This document shows, one piece after another, positions 8,332 to 16,377 of a DNA stretch of 64,000 nt (position 1 is the stretch's first letter; the number at the start of each line of letters is the position of its first letter). The position numbers and the translations under genes were made by a program. This DNA comes from Nocardia sp. MH4. GTDB taxonomy: Bacteria; Actinomycetota; Actinomycetes; Mycobacteriales; Mycobacteriaceae. The notes beneath the pieces are model-generated. The model did not search any database. It saw only the letters and a program-made list of their open reading frames with translations, and was not told where the DNA came from. The stretch lies in contig NZ_LPNR01000132.1 in assembly GCF_019266065.1 (NCBI RefSeq), forward strand, positions 1 through 64,000, given 5' to 3'.

Positions 8332-8958
8332 TCAGTTCTCCTTACCGATGGATTTCTCTACGACCGAGGCGATTTCCATGATGTTGGCGCAGGGGTCGAG
8401 GTTCTGGCGTTGGCCGAGGCTGAGGACAAGGGTCCTGACGAAAACGACACCGGCCTCGGTTCGAAGGTGCACCTTGCAGGCGTTCTCACTGCCCGGGTCG
8501 CCGCGTACCAGTCCGGCCTGGCGTCCGTTGACAGTTGTTTCCTGCAACCAGGCGCCGTTCTTCTGAAGGTTCTCGTCCCACGTGATGTTGCCGGAGTCCA
8601 GCCCGAGAGAGACGGTATTACCCGAGTCACGGAAATCGCAGGTCAAAAAGGTGTACTCGGCAACCAGGTCCGACCCCCGCTTCCGCGACGTCGGCTGGAA
8701 TCCGACGGCCGTGATGTCAGCGTCGCTGATCCAAGTGCACGGGTCGAAGACCACCTTCGAGCGTCCGGTCGACTGCGTGTACTTGTTGTCCTGGGATGGC
8801 GGCTGAAGCTTGGGGTCGGTCAGCGTCGAACGCGCCGCCTGGGTCGTGGACGACCCGCCCTGAGCCGAGGGTTCGGGGCCGGCGGTGCCGGTCGACGAGC
8901 TACACGCCGAGGCCGCCAGAGCAACGAGGACGCCGCCCGCGATCACTCTCGTTTTCAT
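8332..8958 (-). CDS. DUF3558-family lipoprotein
   Basis: A 208-residue lipoprotein with Arg/Lys n-region, hydrophobic core and lipobox ending LAASAC (acylated Cys about residue 19). It then has a Ser/Thr/Gln linker and the DUF3558 signature FDPCTWISDADITAVGF, with further cysteines (FLTCDF, ENACKVH, LDPCANI) likely to form disulfides. DUF3558 lipoproteins are abundant in Nocardia beside PE/PPE-like genes and are thought to sit on the outer face of the plasma membrane; their role is not established. The gene is separated by only 2-3 bases from both neighbours, so it is co-transcribed with the T7SS cassette. Confidence 0.82.
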   Translation of the reverse strand: MKTRVIAGGVLVALAASACSSSTGTAGPEPSAQGGSSTTQAARSTLTDPKLQPPSQDNKYTQSTGRSKVVFDPCTWISDADITAVGFQPTSRKRGSDLVAEYTFLTCDFRDSGNTVSLGLDSGNITWDENLQKNGAWLQETTVNGRQAGLVRGDPGSENACKVHLRTEAGVVFVRTLVLSLGQRQNLDPCANIMEIASVVEKSIGKEN

Positions 8959-8961
8959 GTG

Positions 8962-9324
8962 TTATGCCTGCCTAGCTATCTCGCTCAACGCATCCGCGTT
9001 GAGCTGGTCCGCCTCGCTCAGAATTCCCGCAGCCTGCAGATATCCATCTGCCATGCCCCTCGCTGCCGTCGCCAGCTGCTGCAACACCTGCTTCGCAGCG
9101 ATCGCCTTGTTCGAGAACCCCTGCTGCAACGACAGGGCAGAGTTCAGTGACCCGAAACCACTGACATTCACCATCCGCTCAGCGTCTACGACCCACTCAT
9201 CGCACATGGCCGCGAACCGCAGATACGCCTGCGCCACTTCCCGAGCCGCATCCGGCTCCATCGTCAACTGCCCCGACGACGCCGCATTCCACAGCTGCGC
9301 GGCAGCATCCCCACCGATAGCCAC
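8962..9324 (-). CDS. PE/WXG-like helical type VII secretion-associated protein
   Basis: A helical protein of about 120 residues, first gene of the cassette. GTG at 9324 is preferred to the upstream ATG at 9357 because a strong Shine-Dalgarno (GGGAGGGGA) lies about 5 nt before it on the minus strand. The chain is predicted as two long helices with a short middle turn (NVSGFGSLNSALSL), the shape of PE/WXG100-type partners, but it lacks a clean WXG or PE motif. By context it is the small partner of the PPE-like protein. Three bases separate it from the DUF3558 gene. Confidence 0.65.
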   Translation of the reverse strand: MAIGGDAAAQLWNAASSGQLTMEPDAAREVAQAYLRFAAMCDEWVVDAERMVNVSGFGSLNSALSLQQGFSNKAIAAKQVLQQLATAARGMADGYLQAAGILSEADQLNADALSEIARQA

Positions 9325-9707
9325 AGGATCCCCTCCCAACGGTGCTCTCCCCGGCATCCTAGCGCCCGATCCTCCGCACTCGACATGACGCTGTGATCAA
9401 CACCTGGCCTGAGACGCCGCACCCGTCTCATCGGGCCGAGGCCCACCGGACAGCGCCCAGCTGTCGGCGTCCGTTCCCGGCAAGGTCGGTGCGCCGGCTG
9501 ACTGGTAGCCTCACGCCGGACATGGAACGGGGGAGAAATGTCGCGACCAGCCACCTACGTAGAGACGACCTGCCGTCGAGTGCGCCACCCGACTTGCAGC
9601 CGCCTCGGCGCGATAGATCCGATCTCCCGAATCCGGCACGGCGGATCAGCTGAATGCGTCACTACCGCCGCGCGCCGAACTCACTTCCGCCGGAGTGCGG
9701 TCAACCC

Positions 9708-9780
9708 ATGGAGAACAATACTCAAGGCCGACATCGACCAGATTCACGCTCTCTCGGTGAAACTCACCACTGGCAGGAAA
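9708..9780 (+). pseudogene. Remnant of a WXG100-type gene N-terminus
   Basis: One frame reads ILKADIDQIHALSVKLTTG, a pattern seen at the start of Nocardia WXG100-like ESX proteins, but it has no start codon; the ATG at 9708 is in another frame and would join it only after a one-base shift. The frame then runs into unrelated sequence and stops. The rest of the 461-bp gap 9325-9785 shows no coding signal and presumably holds the divergent promoters of the two T7SS cassettes. Confidence 0.4.
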
Positions 9781-9785
9781 AGTAG

Positions 9786-10370
9786 TTGTTCCGGCAAAGC
9801 CTGAAAAATAGGCGCGGCCGCATCCTGACTTTCATGGCATTCGCATCAGTGAGCGGGGTGATCGCGTGTGGCGCGCCTGAGCCCTCGTCGCCGAGAGATG
9901 AGATCGGGTTTCCGACCACGTTCAACCCGTGCACCGACGTTTCGGCTGCACTGCGCGGTCGGCACCATCTCGATGATCCCGAGCTCGCCAGCCTGTCACA
10001 GAACGGGAGAATGGCACCCGCGAGCGAGGCCTCCGCCAGCTGCACCTACGCCAGCAGCGGCGCTATCGGCCAGGACTACACATTGCAGGTCGCCGCGAGT
10101 AGCGACTGGATCCCTGGGTTACCAAAGATCGGAACTCGGGAGTTTCGCGCAATTCAGGTTTCCGGCCGAGCTGGCGAAATCGGGTGTGTCACGGAGGCGG
10201 TTTACGACAAGCCGTACTGCGACCTTGTAGTCCCGCAGAGCAAGGGAAAGATTTGGTTCAGCCTCCGATTCGATCTGCCTCAGGGCGACATCGAAACTTC
10301 TCGATCCGCAACCGAGGGGAAGCTCATCGAACTGGCCTCGGAAATCGCCACCGAGTTTCCTCCGGATTGA
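9786..10370 (+). CDS. Second DUF3558-like lipoprotein
   Basis: A 194-residue lipoprotein. A TTG start at 9786 gives a proper n-region (NRRGR), a hydrophobic segment and lipobox SGVIAC; starting at the next ATG would remove the basic n-region. The mature part has the DUF3558-like motif FNPCTDVSAAL and paired cysteines (SASCTYAS, IGCVTEA, YCDLV). It heads a plus-strand, lower-GC cassette that mirrors the minus-strand one. It differs enough from the first DUF3558 protein that a recent duplication is unlikely. Confidence 0.72.
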   Translation: MFRQSLKNRRGRILTFMAFASVSGVIACGAPEPSSPRDEIGFPTTFNPCTDVSAALRGRHHLDDPELASLSQNGRMAPASEASASCTYASSGAIGQDYTLQVAASSDWIPGLPKIGTREFRAIQVSGRAGEIGCVTEAVYDKPYCDLVVPQSKGKIWFSLRFDLPQGDIETSRSATEGKLIELASEIATEFPPD

Positions 10371-10374
10371 TCAG

Positions 10375-11055
10375 GTGAGTCGACAATTAATGCGCCAGTT
10401 GTCAAACCTACCCAACAACATCCAATCCGCCATCAGTGACGCGGCCGAAACCATGATCGTCAGATATGCACTGTGCAATGGCGACGAAATTATCAGGCTA
10501 GGCAATCTGTTCGCGGATAGCGTCAAGAAGCTTTGGGAATCATTCGTCGAGCAACTGAAGGGGATTGCAGCGCCCGGCTTCTTCATAAGCACGTCGTTCG
10601 GCTGGACCGACTTCACCAAGGAAGCCAACACCATGGCGTCAGACCTCGAATCCACCGCCGTAAAAGTTGACAGCTACTGGCAGGGTACAGCGGCGACCGC
10701 GTATGGAGCGGTGATCACACCTCAGCGGACAGCCACTGCTCGCGTAGGCACAATCGCCAACGCGGCCCGGTCAGCGATGATTACGGTCGGAACGGCTGGC
10801 GTCGCGTTTTACGCCTCCCTGCTGGGCGTCTGCATTTCTGTCATCGTCGAAGCGATGATGGAGGTCGGTGCCGCTGGAACTGGAGTCGGCGCTATTCCGG
10901 CAGCCATCGCCGGGCTCGTTACGGCTGCAAAATTCGCTGCAATGGTAACAGCAATAATCACAGGAATGGTGGCAATCATCAACTCCGCAGTAACCCAGGC
11001 GCAGGCCCTTCAGGTTGAACTTGACAATCCCCAAGGATTTCCAGACGGGCATTAG
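10375..11055 (+). CDS. WXG-type T7SS protein with hydrophobic C-terminal region, interrupted by TAG
   Basis: A 226-residue frame starting with GTG four bases after the DUF3558 stop. A WXG-like turn (YWQGTAATAY, Trp102) sits between two helical stretches, followed by two long hydrophobic segments (about 130-160 and 175-210). The TAG at 11053 is in frame with 25 further sensible codons that end in a TGA overlapping the next gene's ATG, so the protein seems to have been about 252 residues long originally. Codon use is less GC-biased than the backbone. Exported or membrane-inserted T7SS-type substrate by inference; no enzymatic domain is visible. Confidence 0.65.
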   Translation: MSRQLMRQLSNLPNNIQSAISDAAETMIVRYALCNGDEIIRLGNLFADSVKKLWESFVEQLKGIAAPGFFISTSFGWTDFTKEANTMASDLESTAVKVDSYWQGTAATAYGAVITPQRTATARVGTIANAARSAMITVGTAGVAFYASLLGVCISVIVEAMMEVGAAGTGVGAIPAAIAGLVTAAKFAAMVTAIITGMVAIINSAVTQAQALQVELDNPQGFPDGH

Positions 11056-11133
11056 CCGGTCTCCGACTCCGGGAAGTATAATGACGCTACGGTCAAGGAC
11101 GGCGATGCCGACTGGTCGGTGAAAGCCACATGA
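11056..11133 (+). pseudogene. C-terminal coding tail cut off by the TAG at 11053
   Basis: Reading on in frame past TAG gives PVSDSGKYNDATVKDGDADW and a few more residues, then TGA at 11131-11133, which overlaps the ATG at 11130 of the next gene in the ATGA manner. A kept overlap at the far end of this segment is hard to explain unless it was coding. Confidence 0.55.
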
Positions 11134-11543
11134 TGAGTAGGCCCACTGAATCCAACGACATAAGTCATCGAAATCGAGACGGCACGCTAGTCCGCGCAAT
11201 AACCGCTGTGAGCATTGCCGTACTGATGCTAGCCACGTCCGCCACTCTAGCGGTCCTGTCCCATCTCTCCGATCCATTTGCGACGGAGATATCGAATTCC
11301 AACAAAATCATCATTGCATTGTCGGCAATATCGGCGCTGGTTTTTTCCGCTACGGGAGTCACCGTCTGCCGACAGGGCGCGAGCGCCAATTCTATACGCA
11401 TTGCGAAGTCTATGCTGTGGATCAACATAATCACGCTCGCAGCTACGGAAATCGCGTTGCTGGCAACTGGATCGATGGCAGTACTCGTCTGGATGGTCGT
11501 GATCGGAGTGGGGTTCGATCTCTCGAGGATTGGGCGTCGATGA
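11130..11543 (+). CDS. Small membrane protein with four predicted TM segments
   Basis: A 137-residue protein with hydrophobic segments at about 24-44, 60-80, 90-110 and 113-132 and a basic C-terminal tail (GRR). No family recognised. It is the third gene of the plus-strand T7SS-like cassette and overlaps the original end of the interrupted WXG gene. A role in anchoring or as immunity/partner for the WXG-type protein is possible but not shown. Base composition is clearly lower in GC than the flanking backbone. Confidence 0.6.
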   Translation: MMSRPTESNDISHRNRDGTLVRAITAVSIAVLMLATSATLAVLSHLSDPFATEISNSNKIIIALSAISALVFSATGVTVCRQGASANSIRIAKSMLWINIITLAATEIALLATGSMAVLVWMVVIGVGFDLSRIGRR

Positions 11544-11640
11544 CAGGGTTTACGACAATGGTAATGCCCACGCATGTTCGTGCAGAGTTCCGGCGGGTTC
11601 GGGCGTTCTCGATTGACCAGCGCCGGTCTATCCCGATAGA

Positions 11641-11675
11641 ACGAGGCCGATCGCGATGAAAGCGCTCGGCCTCGT
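11641..11675. terminator. Hairpin terminator between the T7SS-like cassette and the doxX gene
   Basis: Arms ACGAGGCCGA (11641-11650) and TCGGCCTCGT (11666-11675) form a perfect 10-bp stem with a 15-nt loop between convergent genes. Confidence 0.6.
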
Positions 11676-11691
11676 CGGTTTGGCGGCGGGA

Positions 11692-12039
11692 TCAGCCGGC
11701 GACGCCGAGGCCCAGGGCTACCGCGACCGGGAGAAGGTACAGGACTGGGAAAGCGACAGTCTTGTACGAGCGGGCGCGTAGGACCGTGATGACCGCGCCG
11801 AGGAAGTAGAGGATGAGGGCGATGGCGGCGGTGATGCCGAGGGCGGGGACCCAGAGGCCGAGGAGCAGGCCGAGGGCGCCTGCGGCTTTGGCGAGGCCGA
11901 GGGGGGTCCACCAGGTTGGGGGGACGCCGTAGTCGATCAGGGGGTCGACTACGAAGGGGGCTCGGCGGAGCAGCGAGAAGGCCGAGAAGCCGATCCAGAG
12001 GGCGGCGATGACGGTGACGATGATGTACGCGGTGTGCAT
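11692..12039 (-). CDS. DoxX-family small membrane protein
   Basis: A 115-residue protein with four transmembrane segments in DoxX order: an N-terminal segment (IIVTVIAALWIGFSAF), then PTWWTPLGLAKAAGALGLL, GITAAIALILYFLGAV and a C-terminal segment. DoxX-like proteins are small redox- or lipid-associated membrane proteins with mostly unknown roles. It stands alone on the minus strand; the 200 bp upstream is shared with the divergent serine hydrolase gene. Confidence 0.8.
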   Translation of the reverse strand: MHTAYIIVTVIAALWIGFSAFSLLRRAPFVVDPLIDYGVPPTWWTPLGLAKAAGALGLLLGLWVPALGITAAIALILYFLGAVITVLRARSYKTVAFPVLYLLPVAVALGLGVAG

Positions 12040-12243
12040 GGGGAGCCTCCTTCGACAGCCGCGTTTTCGCGGCGTCTACCGAGGTGACGACGTAGCCGAG
12101 GTGGGTGTGACATCGCGGGGCTGATCGCTGAATCCTGGGGTGTCATCTGGTGATTCGTCGGTCGGGCCCCGTACTCCGGTCCGAGGCGGTGGCAGTACCG
12201 AAGACCGATGCGCGTGGCGGTCGGGGATTTCTACCGTCGGATC

Positions 12244-13365
12244 ATGCGTACCCGAGTTCTTGCTCTCGCGATCTGCACAACCGCCGTGCTGCTGTCGTCC
12301 TGCACGACCGGTGCGGCGGAGCCGCTGTCCGTGCCCTCGGGTGCCGCTGTCCGTGCGGACACCGTTCAGGCGGATCTCGACGAGCTGATCAGCTCCGGCG
12401 CTGTCGGCGCGCTCGCGACGCTCACCGACAACGGCACCATCGTCCTGGCCGCGGGCACGACCGACCTCACGACGCCGATGCCCACCGATCCGCCGCAGCA
12501 TGTCCGGGTCGGCAGTATCACCAAGACCTTCACCGCCGCGGTCGTGCTGCAACTGGTGACCGAGGGCGAGGTCGAGCTCGATCGGCCGGTCGATATGTAC
12601 CTACCCGGGCTGCTCACCGGGGACGGCATCGACGGTCGCGTCATCACGGTTCGGCAGATCCTGGGTCATCGCAGCGGGCTGCCCGAGCCGATCGATGCCC
12701 TGGGCGTGAACGAGCACACGGCGGCACAGCTCGGACGCACCTTCACCCCCGCGCAGGAGATCGCCCTCGCGCTGCGGTACCCGGCGCGGTTCAGCCCGGG
12801 TGCGCGGTTCGAGTACACGAATACCAACTACATCGTCGCGGGGATGCTGATCGAGGCGGTGACCGGACGCGCCTACGGTGACGAGCTGCGTGAACGGATC
12901 CTCACGCCGCTGGGGCTGTCGGGCACGTACCTTCCGGCCACCGGCGAGACCGGTCTGCGCGATCCGCATCCGACCGGCTACACCACCGTCGACGGCACCG
13001 TCACCGACGAAACGCTGATGGAGCCGTCGGTTCCGTGGGCGTCCGGCGCGCTGGTCAGCACCGGGGCCGACCTCAATCGCTTCTACACCGCGCTGCTGGC
13101 CGGTCGGGTGGTGTCGCTGACACAACTGCTGCCCATGCTCGACGGGGTCGATATGGGCGGCGACGACGGCATGTCCTACGGCCTCGGCGTCGGCTACACC
13201 CGGCTACCGTGCGGCGCCCGTTTCGTCGGCCACATCGGCGGTGTGCGGGGCTTCACCGCCGTCTCCGGCGCCACCGAAGGCGGACGAGCGGTCACCTTCT
13301 CCTTCACCGGCATGCCCACCGCCACGGAGATCGGCACGCTGCTCACCCACGCGCTGTGCGACTGA
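12244..13365 (+). CDS. Serine hydrolase lipoprotein, beta-lactamase/DD-peptidase (class C) family
   Basis: With ATG 12244 as start the product has 373 residues and a lipoprotein signal ending in lipobox LLSSC (Cys20); the longer open frame adds 12 residues that spoil the signal. The active-site set of the AmpC/EstB/DD-peptidase family is complete: SxxK as SITK (91-94), YxN as YTN (192-194) and HxG as HIG (331-333). The protein is extracytoplasmic and anchored to the membrane, and may act on peptidoglycan peptides, a beta-lactam or an ester; this cannot be decided from motifs. It ends 12 bp before a strong hairpin whose sequence is repeated 3 kb away. Confidence 0.85.
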   Translation: MRTRVLALAICTTAVLLSSCTTGAAEPLSVPSGAAVRADTVQADLDELISSGAVGALATLTDNGTIVLAAGTTDLTTPMPTDPPQHVRVGSITKTFTAAVVLQLVTEGEVELDRPVDMYLPGLLTGDGIDGRVITVRQILGHRSGLPEPIDALGVNEHTAAQLGRTFTPAQEIALALRYPARFSPGARFEYTNTNYIVAGMLIEAVTGRAYGDELRERILTPLGLSGTYLPATGETGLRDPHPTGYTTVDGTVTDETLMEPSVPWASGALVSTGADLNRFYTALLAGRVVSLTQLLPMLDGVDMGGDDGMSYGLGVGYTRLPCGARFVGHIGGVRGFTAVSGATEGGRAVTFSFTGMPTATEIGTLLTHALCD

Positions 13366-13377
13366 CCGGCAACGGAT

Positions 13378-13450
13378 CGGCCCCGCACCGTGCGAACGAT
13401 GCGGGGCCGTTCGGCATATCGACTACCTGCGGCCCTGGTGGCGGCGGCGC
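13378..13450. repeat. Left copy of a terminator plus gpm 3'-end repeat
   Basis: 13378-13409 is a hairpin (10-bp stem CGGCCCCGCA, 12-nt loop) identical base for base, loop included, to 16378-16409. The following 13420-13450 matches, with a few substitutions and one gap, the 3' end of gpm at 16421-16451, including the complement of its TAG stop. It also serves as terminator of the serine hydrolase gene. The rest of the 341-bp gap up to 13706 has no gene; a TTGACA at 13560 is the only promoter-like element seen. Confidence 0.75.
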
Positions 13451-13706
13451 AACTGTGCCACCACCGAAACCGCTCTCCTCTCACTCGATGCGCCCGGTGA
13501 TCCACCGAAGTCAACATTCAAACCAACAAGCGAACGACTTCATGCCCCAGTGACGCTTCTTGACACGCTCCACAGTGACCGTCAGAGTGTAGGCGGCAGT
13601 CGCGGTCCGTGTCGACGCGCAGAATATGGTGGGGGGATATGTTTGCTTAACTCGAATTATGCACATATGACGGCTCGTGTACAAATACGTTCAATCCAGG
13701 AGTGCT

Positions 13707-14117
13707 GTGCCTGAAAATAGCTACTACAATCGATACGAAGATTTCAATAGGCCATGGGATGGCCAGTCGGTCACAGATCGACGTAAAATTGACGCCAACC
13801 AGGGAACGACACCTGACATCAGGCTTCGCCAGAACGCAAAGTTGCCAAAAAGGTTCCCACCTGTCGTATATCTGCCAATCCTTTCGGAAGTCGACAAGGT
13901 CGAGCAAGCACAAATCATGTTACGACAGACACGGGATGGCCGCATAGCCTGCCTGGCTTACTCGGCGCTCGACCGACTCCTTGAATGCTGTGGAGAAGAT
14001 CAGCCATGGATGTGGACACCGGTCGTCGCCCTGGATGCGCTTCAAGGCGAGCAGCCGTTCGACTTACTTCTCCTCGACCTGGACATACCCACAGAACACA
14101 GATGGGGAAGTGTTTGA
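13707..14117 (+). CDS. SAV_915-like small protein, first gene of the 3-kb module
   Basis: About 136 residues from GTG 13707, chosen because AGGAG lies four bases before it; an in-frame GTG at 13677 is the alternative. The C-terminal 80 residues (VVYLPIL, then DGRIACLAYSALDRLLECCG, QPWMW and LLLDLDIP) look like the SAV_915/SseB-like domain that often accompanies actinobacterial WXG-type genes. The N-terminal 50 residues are polar and probably disordered. Base composition is well below the backbone in GC. The stop abuts the next gene's ATG with no gap. Function unknown; association with T7SS genes is by context. Confidence 0.6.
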   Translation: MPENSYYNRYEDFNRPWDGQSVTDRRKIDANQGTTPDIRLRQNAKLPKRFPPVVYLPILSEVDKVEQAQIMLRQTRDGRIACLAYSALDRLLECCGEDQPWMWTPVVALDALQGEQPFDLLLLDLDIPTEHRWGSV

Positions 14118-14408
14118 ATGGCTGAGCTATACATCGATTTCAACGCCCTTGAAACAATTTCCAGAACCTTGACGACATCCAGCACCGAACTCGATGGAAC
14201 CAGCGAAAAGACGCCCGCTTCATTTGATGCAGGTTCGGTAAACCCATCGGCTCTGGCCATACTGTCCGTACTCCTGGAGAGCGCAGGCAACCTCGTACTC
14301 GGAATGGGAGCTAGCGCTAGTGCGGTAACCGATGCTGCAACGAAATACAAGGAGCAGGATGACACTACTGCAGACGAACTCCTCCGAGAGAATTGGAAGG
14401 CCTTGTAG
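14118..14408 (+). CDS. WXG100-like helical protein
   Basis: A 96-residue helical protein (two helices around residues 8-30 and 45-75), the size of an ESX WXG100 protein. It lacks a canonical central WXG; a Trp occurs only at the C-terminus (ENWKAL). It starts at the base after the previous stop, and a GGAAGG in its last codons serves as the ribosome site for the next gene. Best read as the small helical partner of the larger protein that follows. Confidence 0.55.
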   Translation: MAELYIDFNALETISRTLTTSSTELDGTSEKTPASFDAGSVNPSALAILSVLLESAGNLVLGMGASASAVTDAATKYKEQDDTTADELLRENWKAL

Positions 14409-14410
14409 AA

Positions 14411-15490
14411 GTGGCCCTGAATACAAAGATAGACGGAGATGCAGCTAGTACCCGCGCTGTCGCAAGTTGGCTACGCGATTCCTTGGCTCACCAACTGGAT
14501 GAATCTGCAACCGACCTGAATGGCGTCAGAATGCTTGCCGAGGCCGGCTGGGATGGCGAATCCGGTGAGGTATTCGCCACGAAGGTCCGCGGCGCCTTCA
14601 ACAAGACAGATACATTCGCCAATGATGTGCGAACCTACGCGACACATTTCGACACCCTTGCTGGCGATATTCAATTGGCCCAGACCGACATGGAGACCAT
14701 TCGAACAAAAGCCACCGAGGCCGGGTTGTCTGTACGGGATGATCAGGTAATCGAAGAACCCAACGGCGATGATCCCGATAAGATGGCCGCATATAATACG
14801 GCAGTCCAAGCGGCGGGCCTGGTCAGACAGCGAGAGACATTCTGGGGTAACACCTGGACCAACATGCAGAACGACATCAAAGACAAGTGGTTTCTCGTCG
14901 TGGGAGATCTGGTCGGCGGTGGTGCCGCTGCCCGCGCAGTACTCAACTCGTCGATGTTGCGTTCCACTGCCGCCCAAGCATCCAGCGACGCGCTGAAGGC
15001 GCTCATCGAGGCGAAGAATGCGCCCGCTGGAACGCCACGCGAAACGATCTATCGTGACATGGATTGGTCACGTGAGCAGATGCAGAACGCCGGAAAGGCC
15101 CTGGACGACGCGGATAAGGCAAAGGCCAGAGGTAAGACGATTGGACTGAAAGTCGGCGGCGCGCTCGCCGTCGCAGGAATCGGCTACGACATCTACAACG
15201 GCAAACCGGTCGAACAGGCAGTTGTATCCGGTGCAGCCGGTTTCGCGGCGTCCGTCGCGGTCGGCGCGGCTGTCGGGTCGATTATTCCGGGCCCAGGGAC
15301 TGCAGTCGGCGCCCTCGCAGGCGCCGTCGTGGGTGCCAGCGCTGGCATTTTCACTTCGGGGGCAGTCGATTCGCTCTACACAGATGGCCTCAGCGTAGGT
15401 GGTGCCGTCAACGGCGGATTGGATGCGCTGGAGGCCACCGGAGATGCAATCGGCGGCGGCGTTTCGAAGGCGTGGAATGCGATCTTCTGA
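14411..15490 (+). CDS. Candidate T7SS effector: WXG-like N-domain plus Gly/Ala-rich membrane domain
   Basis: About 359 residues from GTG 14411 (GGAAGG ten bases upstream); a TTG at 14393 would overlap the previous gene. Residues 1-110 form a helical bundle with WDGESGEVF (Trp47) as the WXG-like turn, the middle is helical and charged, and about residues 235-320 are a long Gly/Ala/Val segment with closely spaced small residues (GAAVGSI, GALAGAVVGASAG), as in glycine-zipper membrane-inserting domains. No nuclease, protease or ADP-ribosyltransferase motif is visible. This build of export helix bundle plus hydrophobic Gly-rich end is compatible with a pore-forming or membrane-acting effector; that is inference. 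The next gene overlaps by 14 bp. Confidence 0.55.
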   Translation: MALNTKIDGDAASTRAVASWLRDSLAHQLDESATDLNGVRMLAEAGWDGESGEVFATKVRGAFNKTDTFANDVRTYATHFDTLAGDIQLAQTDMETIRTKATEAGLSVRDDQVIEEPNGDDPDKMAAYNTAVQAAGLVRQRETFWGNTWTNMQNDIKDKWFLVVGDLVGGGAAARAVLNSSMLRSTAAQASSDALKALIEAKNAPAGTPRETIYRDMDWSREQMQNAGKALDDADKAKARGKTIGLKVGGALAVAGIGYDIYNGKPVEQAVVSGAAGFAASVAVGAAVGSIIPGPGTAVGALAGAVVGASAGIFTSGAVDSLYTDGLSVGGAVNGGLDALEATGDAIGGGVSKAWNAIF

Positions 15491-16349
15491 TAGGCGCAAG
15501 AATAATACTCCGTGGATATTACCGCCGGGACAGACACGTCGGCAGATCGTTTCGATAGTCGGTCTTTCCGCGCTCGTCGCACTCCTCGCGGCCATCAGCG
15601 CAGCGATGTGGCGAAGTGGTGACAACACGGCCGTTGCCGCCGCGAAGTACATCGCAATTTTCGCAGCTGGAATGGCATGCCTGCTTGTCGTTGCACTAAC
15701 CCAGTACACCCAGATATTTCACCGTGGCGACCTCCGACCGGGAGCCGTGGCTGGAAATACTGCCACTATCGCCCCCGGCTCGAAGATATATTTCTGGGCC
15801 CAGCAAACGACGTGGCTTTGCTTCGCAGCTACTTTTCTACCAGCAGCGTATGAGACTGCAACGACCGCATGGAGAGCGTACTGGCACTTCGTTCTGATCC
15901 TCGCTTCAATCGGCACGATTGCGACAATCCCACTTGCGGCAGCATTGATCGGGCGAATTCGACCGGGAAAGCTTCTACTCACGTCCAGCGAGATCATTCA
16001 TGAAGGCTGGAGTTCGCGGACCCGCTTACTTTGGGACGATGTCAACAGAGTTCGGACATCATTCGACCAGGTACCAATTATCGACATTGTGGGCCTGAGT
16101 GGTGCACGGTGGAGCTCCACATATTACTTACTGCACTCTTATATCGCGGGTAGACCGAATCCGTTCTGGAACCTCGATCGCCCGCCACACACCGGGTGGA
16201 TTGTACTCGAATGCCCCAGGTTCTCTGTCGACCGAACCGTGCTGGTTAGATTTCTCAATTTCTATGCGGAGAACCCCAGACTTCGCACTGAGCTGGGGAC
16301 GGACTCGGCGTTGGAGCGCTGGCGACTGCTGGCGAGCGAGCGATCTTGA
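15477..16349 (+). CDS. Membrane protein with PH-like C-terminal domain, possible partner of the upstream protein
   Basis: About 290 residues from ATG 15477, which overlaps the upstream gene by 14 bp; the longer frame runs antisense-like through that gene. Four hydrophobic segments (about 22-45, 52-75, 103-120 and 137-160) are followed by PGKLLLTSSEIIHEGW and RLLWDDVNRV, the pattern of a bacterial PH-like domain, then about 90 polar residues. Cytoplasmic PH-like domain and membrane anchoring are inferred. Tight overlap with the candidate effector suggests a dedicated partner, such as an immunity or assembly protein. Confidence 0.5.
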   Translation: MRSSDRRKNNTPWILPPGQTRRQIVSIVGLSALVALLAAISAAMWRSGDNTAVAAAKYIAIFAAGMACLLVVALTQYTQIFHRGDLRPGAVAGNTATIAPGSKIYFWAQQTTWLCFAATFLPAAYETATTAWRAYWHFVLILASIGTIATIPLAAALIGRIRPGKLLLTSSEIIHEGWSSRTRLLWDDVNRVRTSFDQVPIIDIVGLSGARWSSTYYLLHSYIAGRPNPFWNLDRPPHTGWIVLECPRFSVDRTVLVRFLNFYAENPRLRTELGTDSALERWRLLASERS

Positions 16350-16377
16350 CCCACTGCGGCAATTGCGAAATCGGGAC

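Noticed and set aside
13560..13588. SigA promoter for the 3-kb module (TTGACA at 13560)
   Set aside because: The -35 is perfect but the hexamer 17 bp downstream (CAGAGT) is a poor -10, so it was not listed as a promoter.
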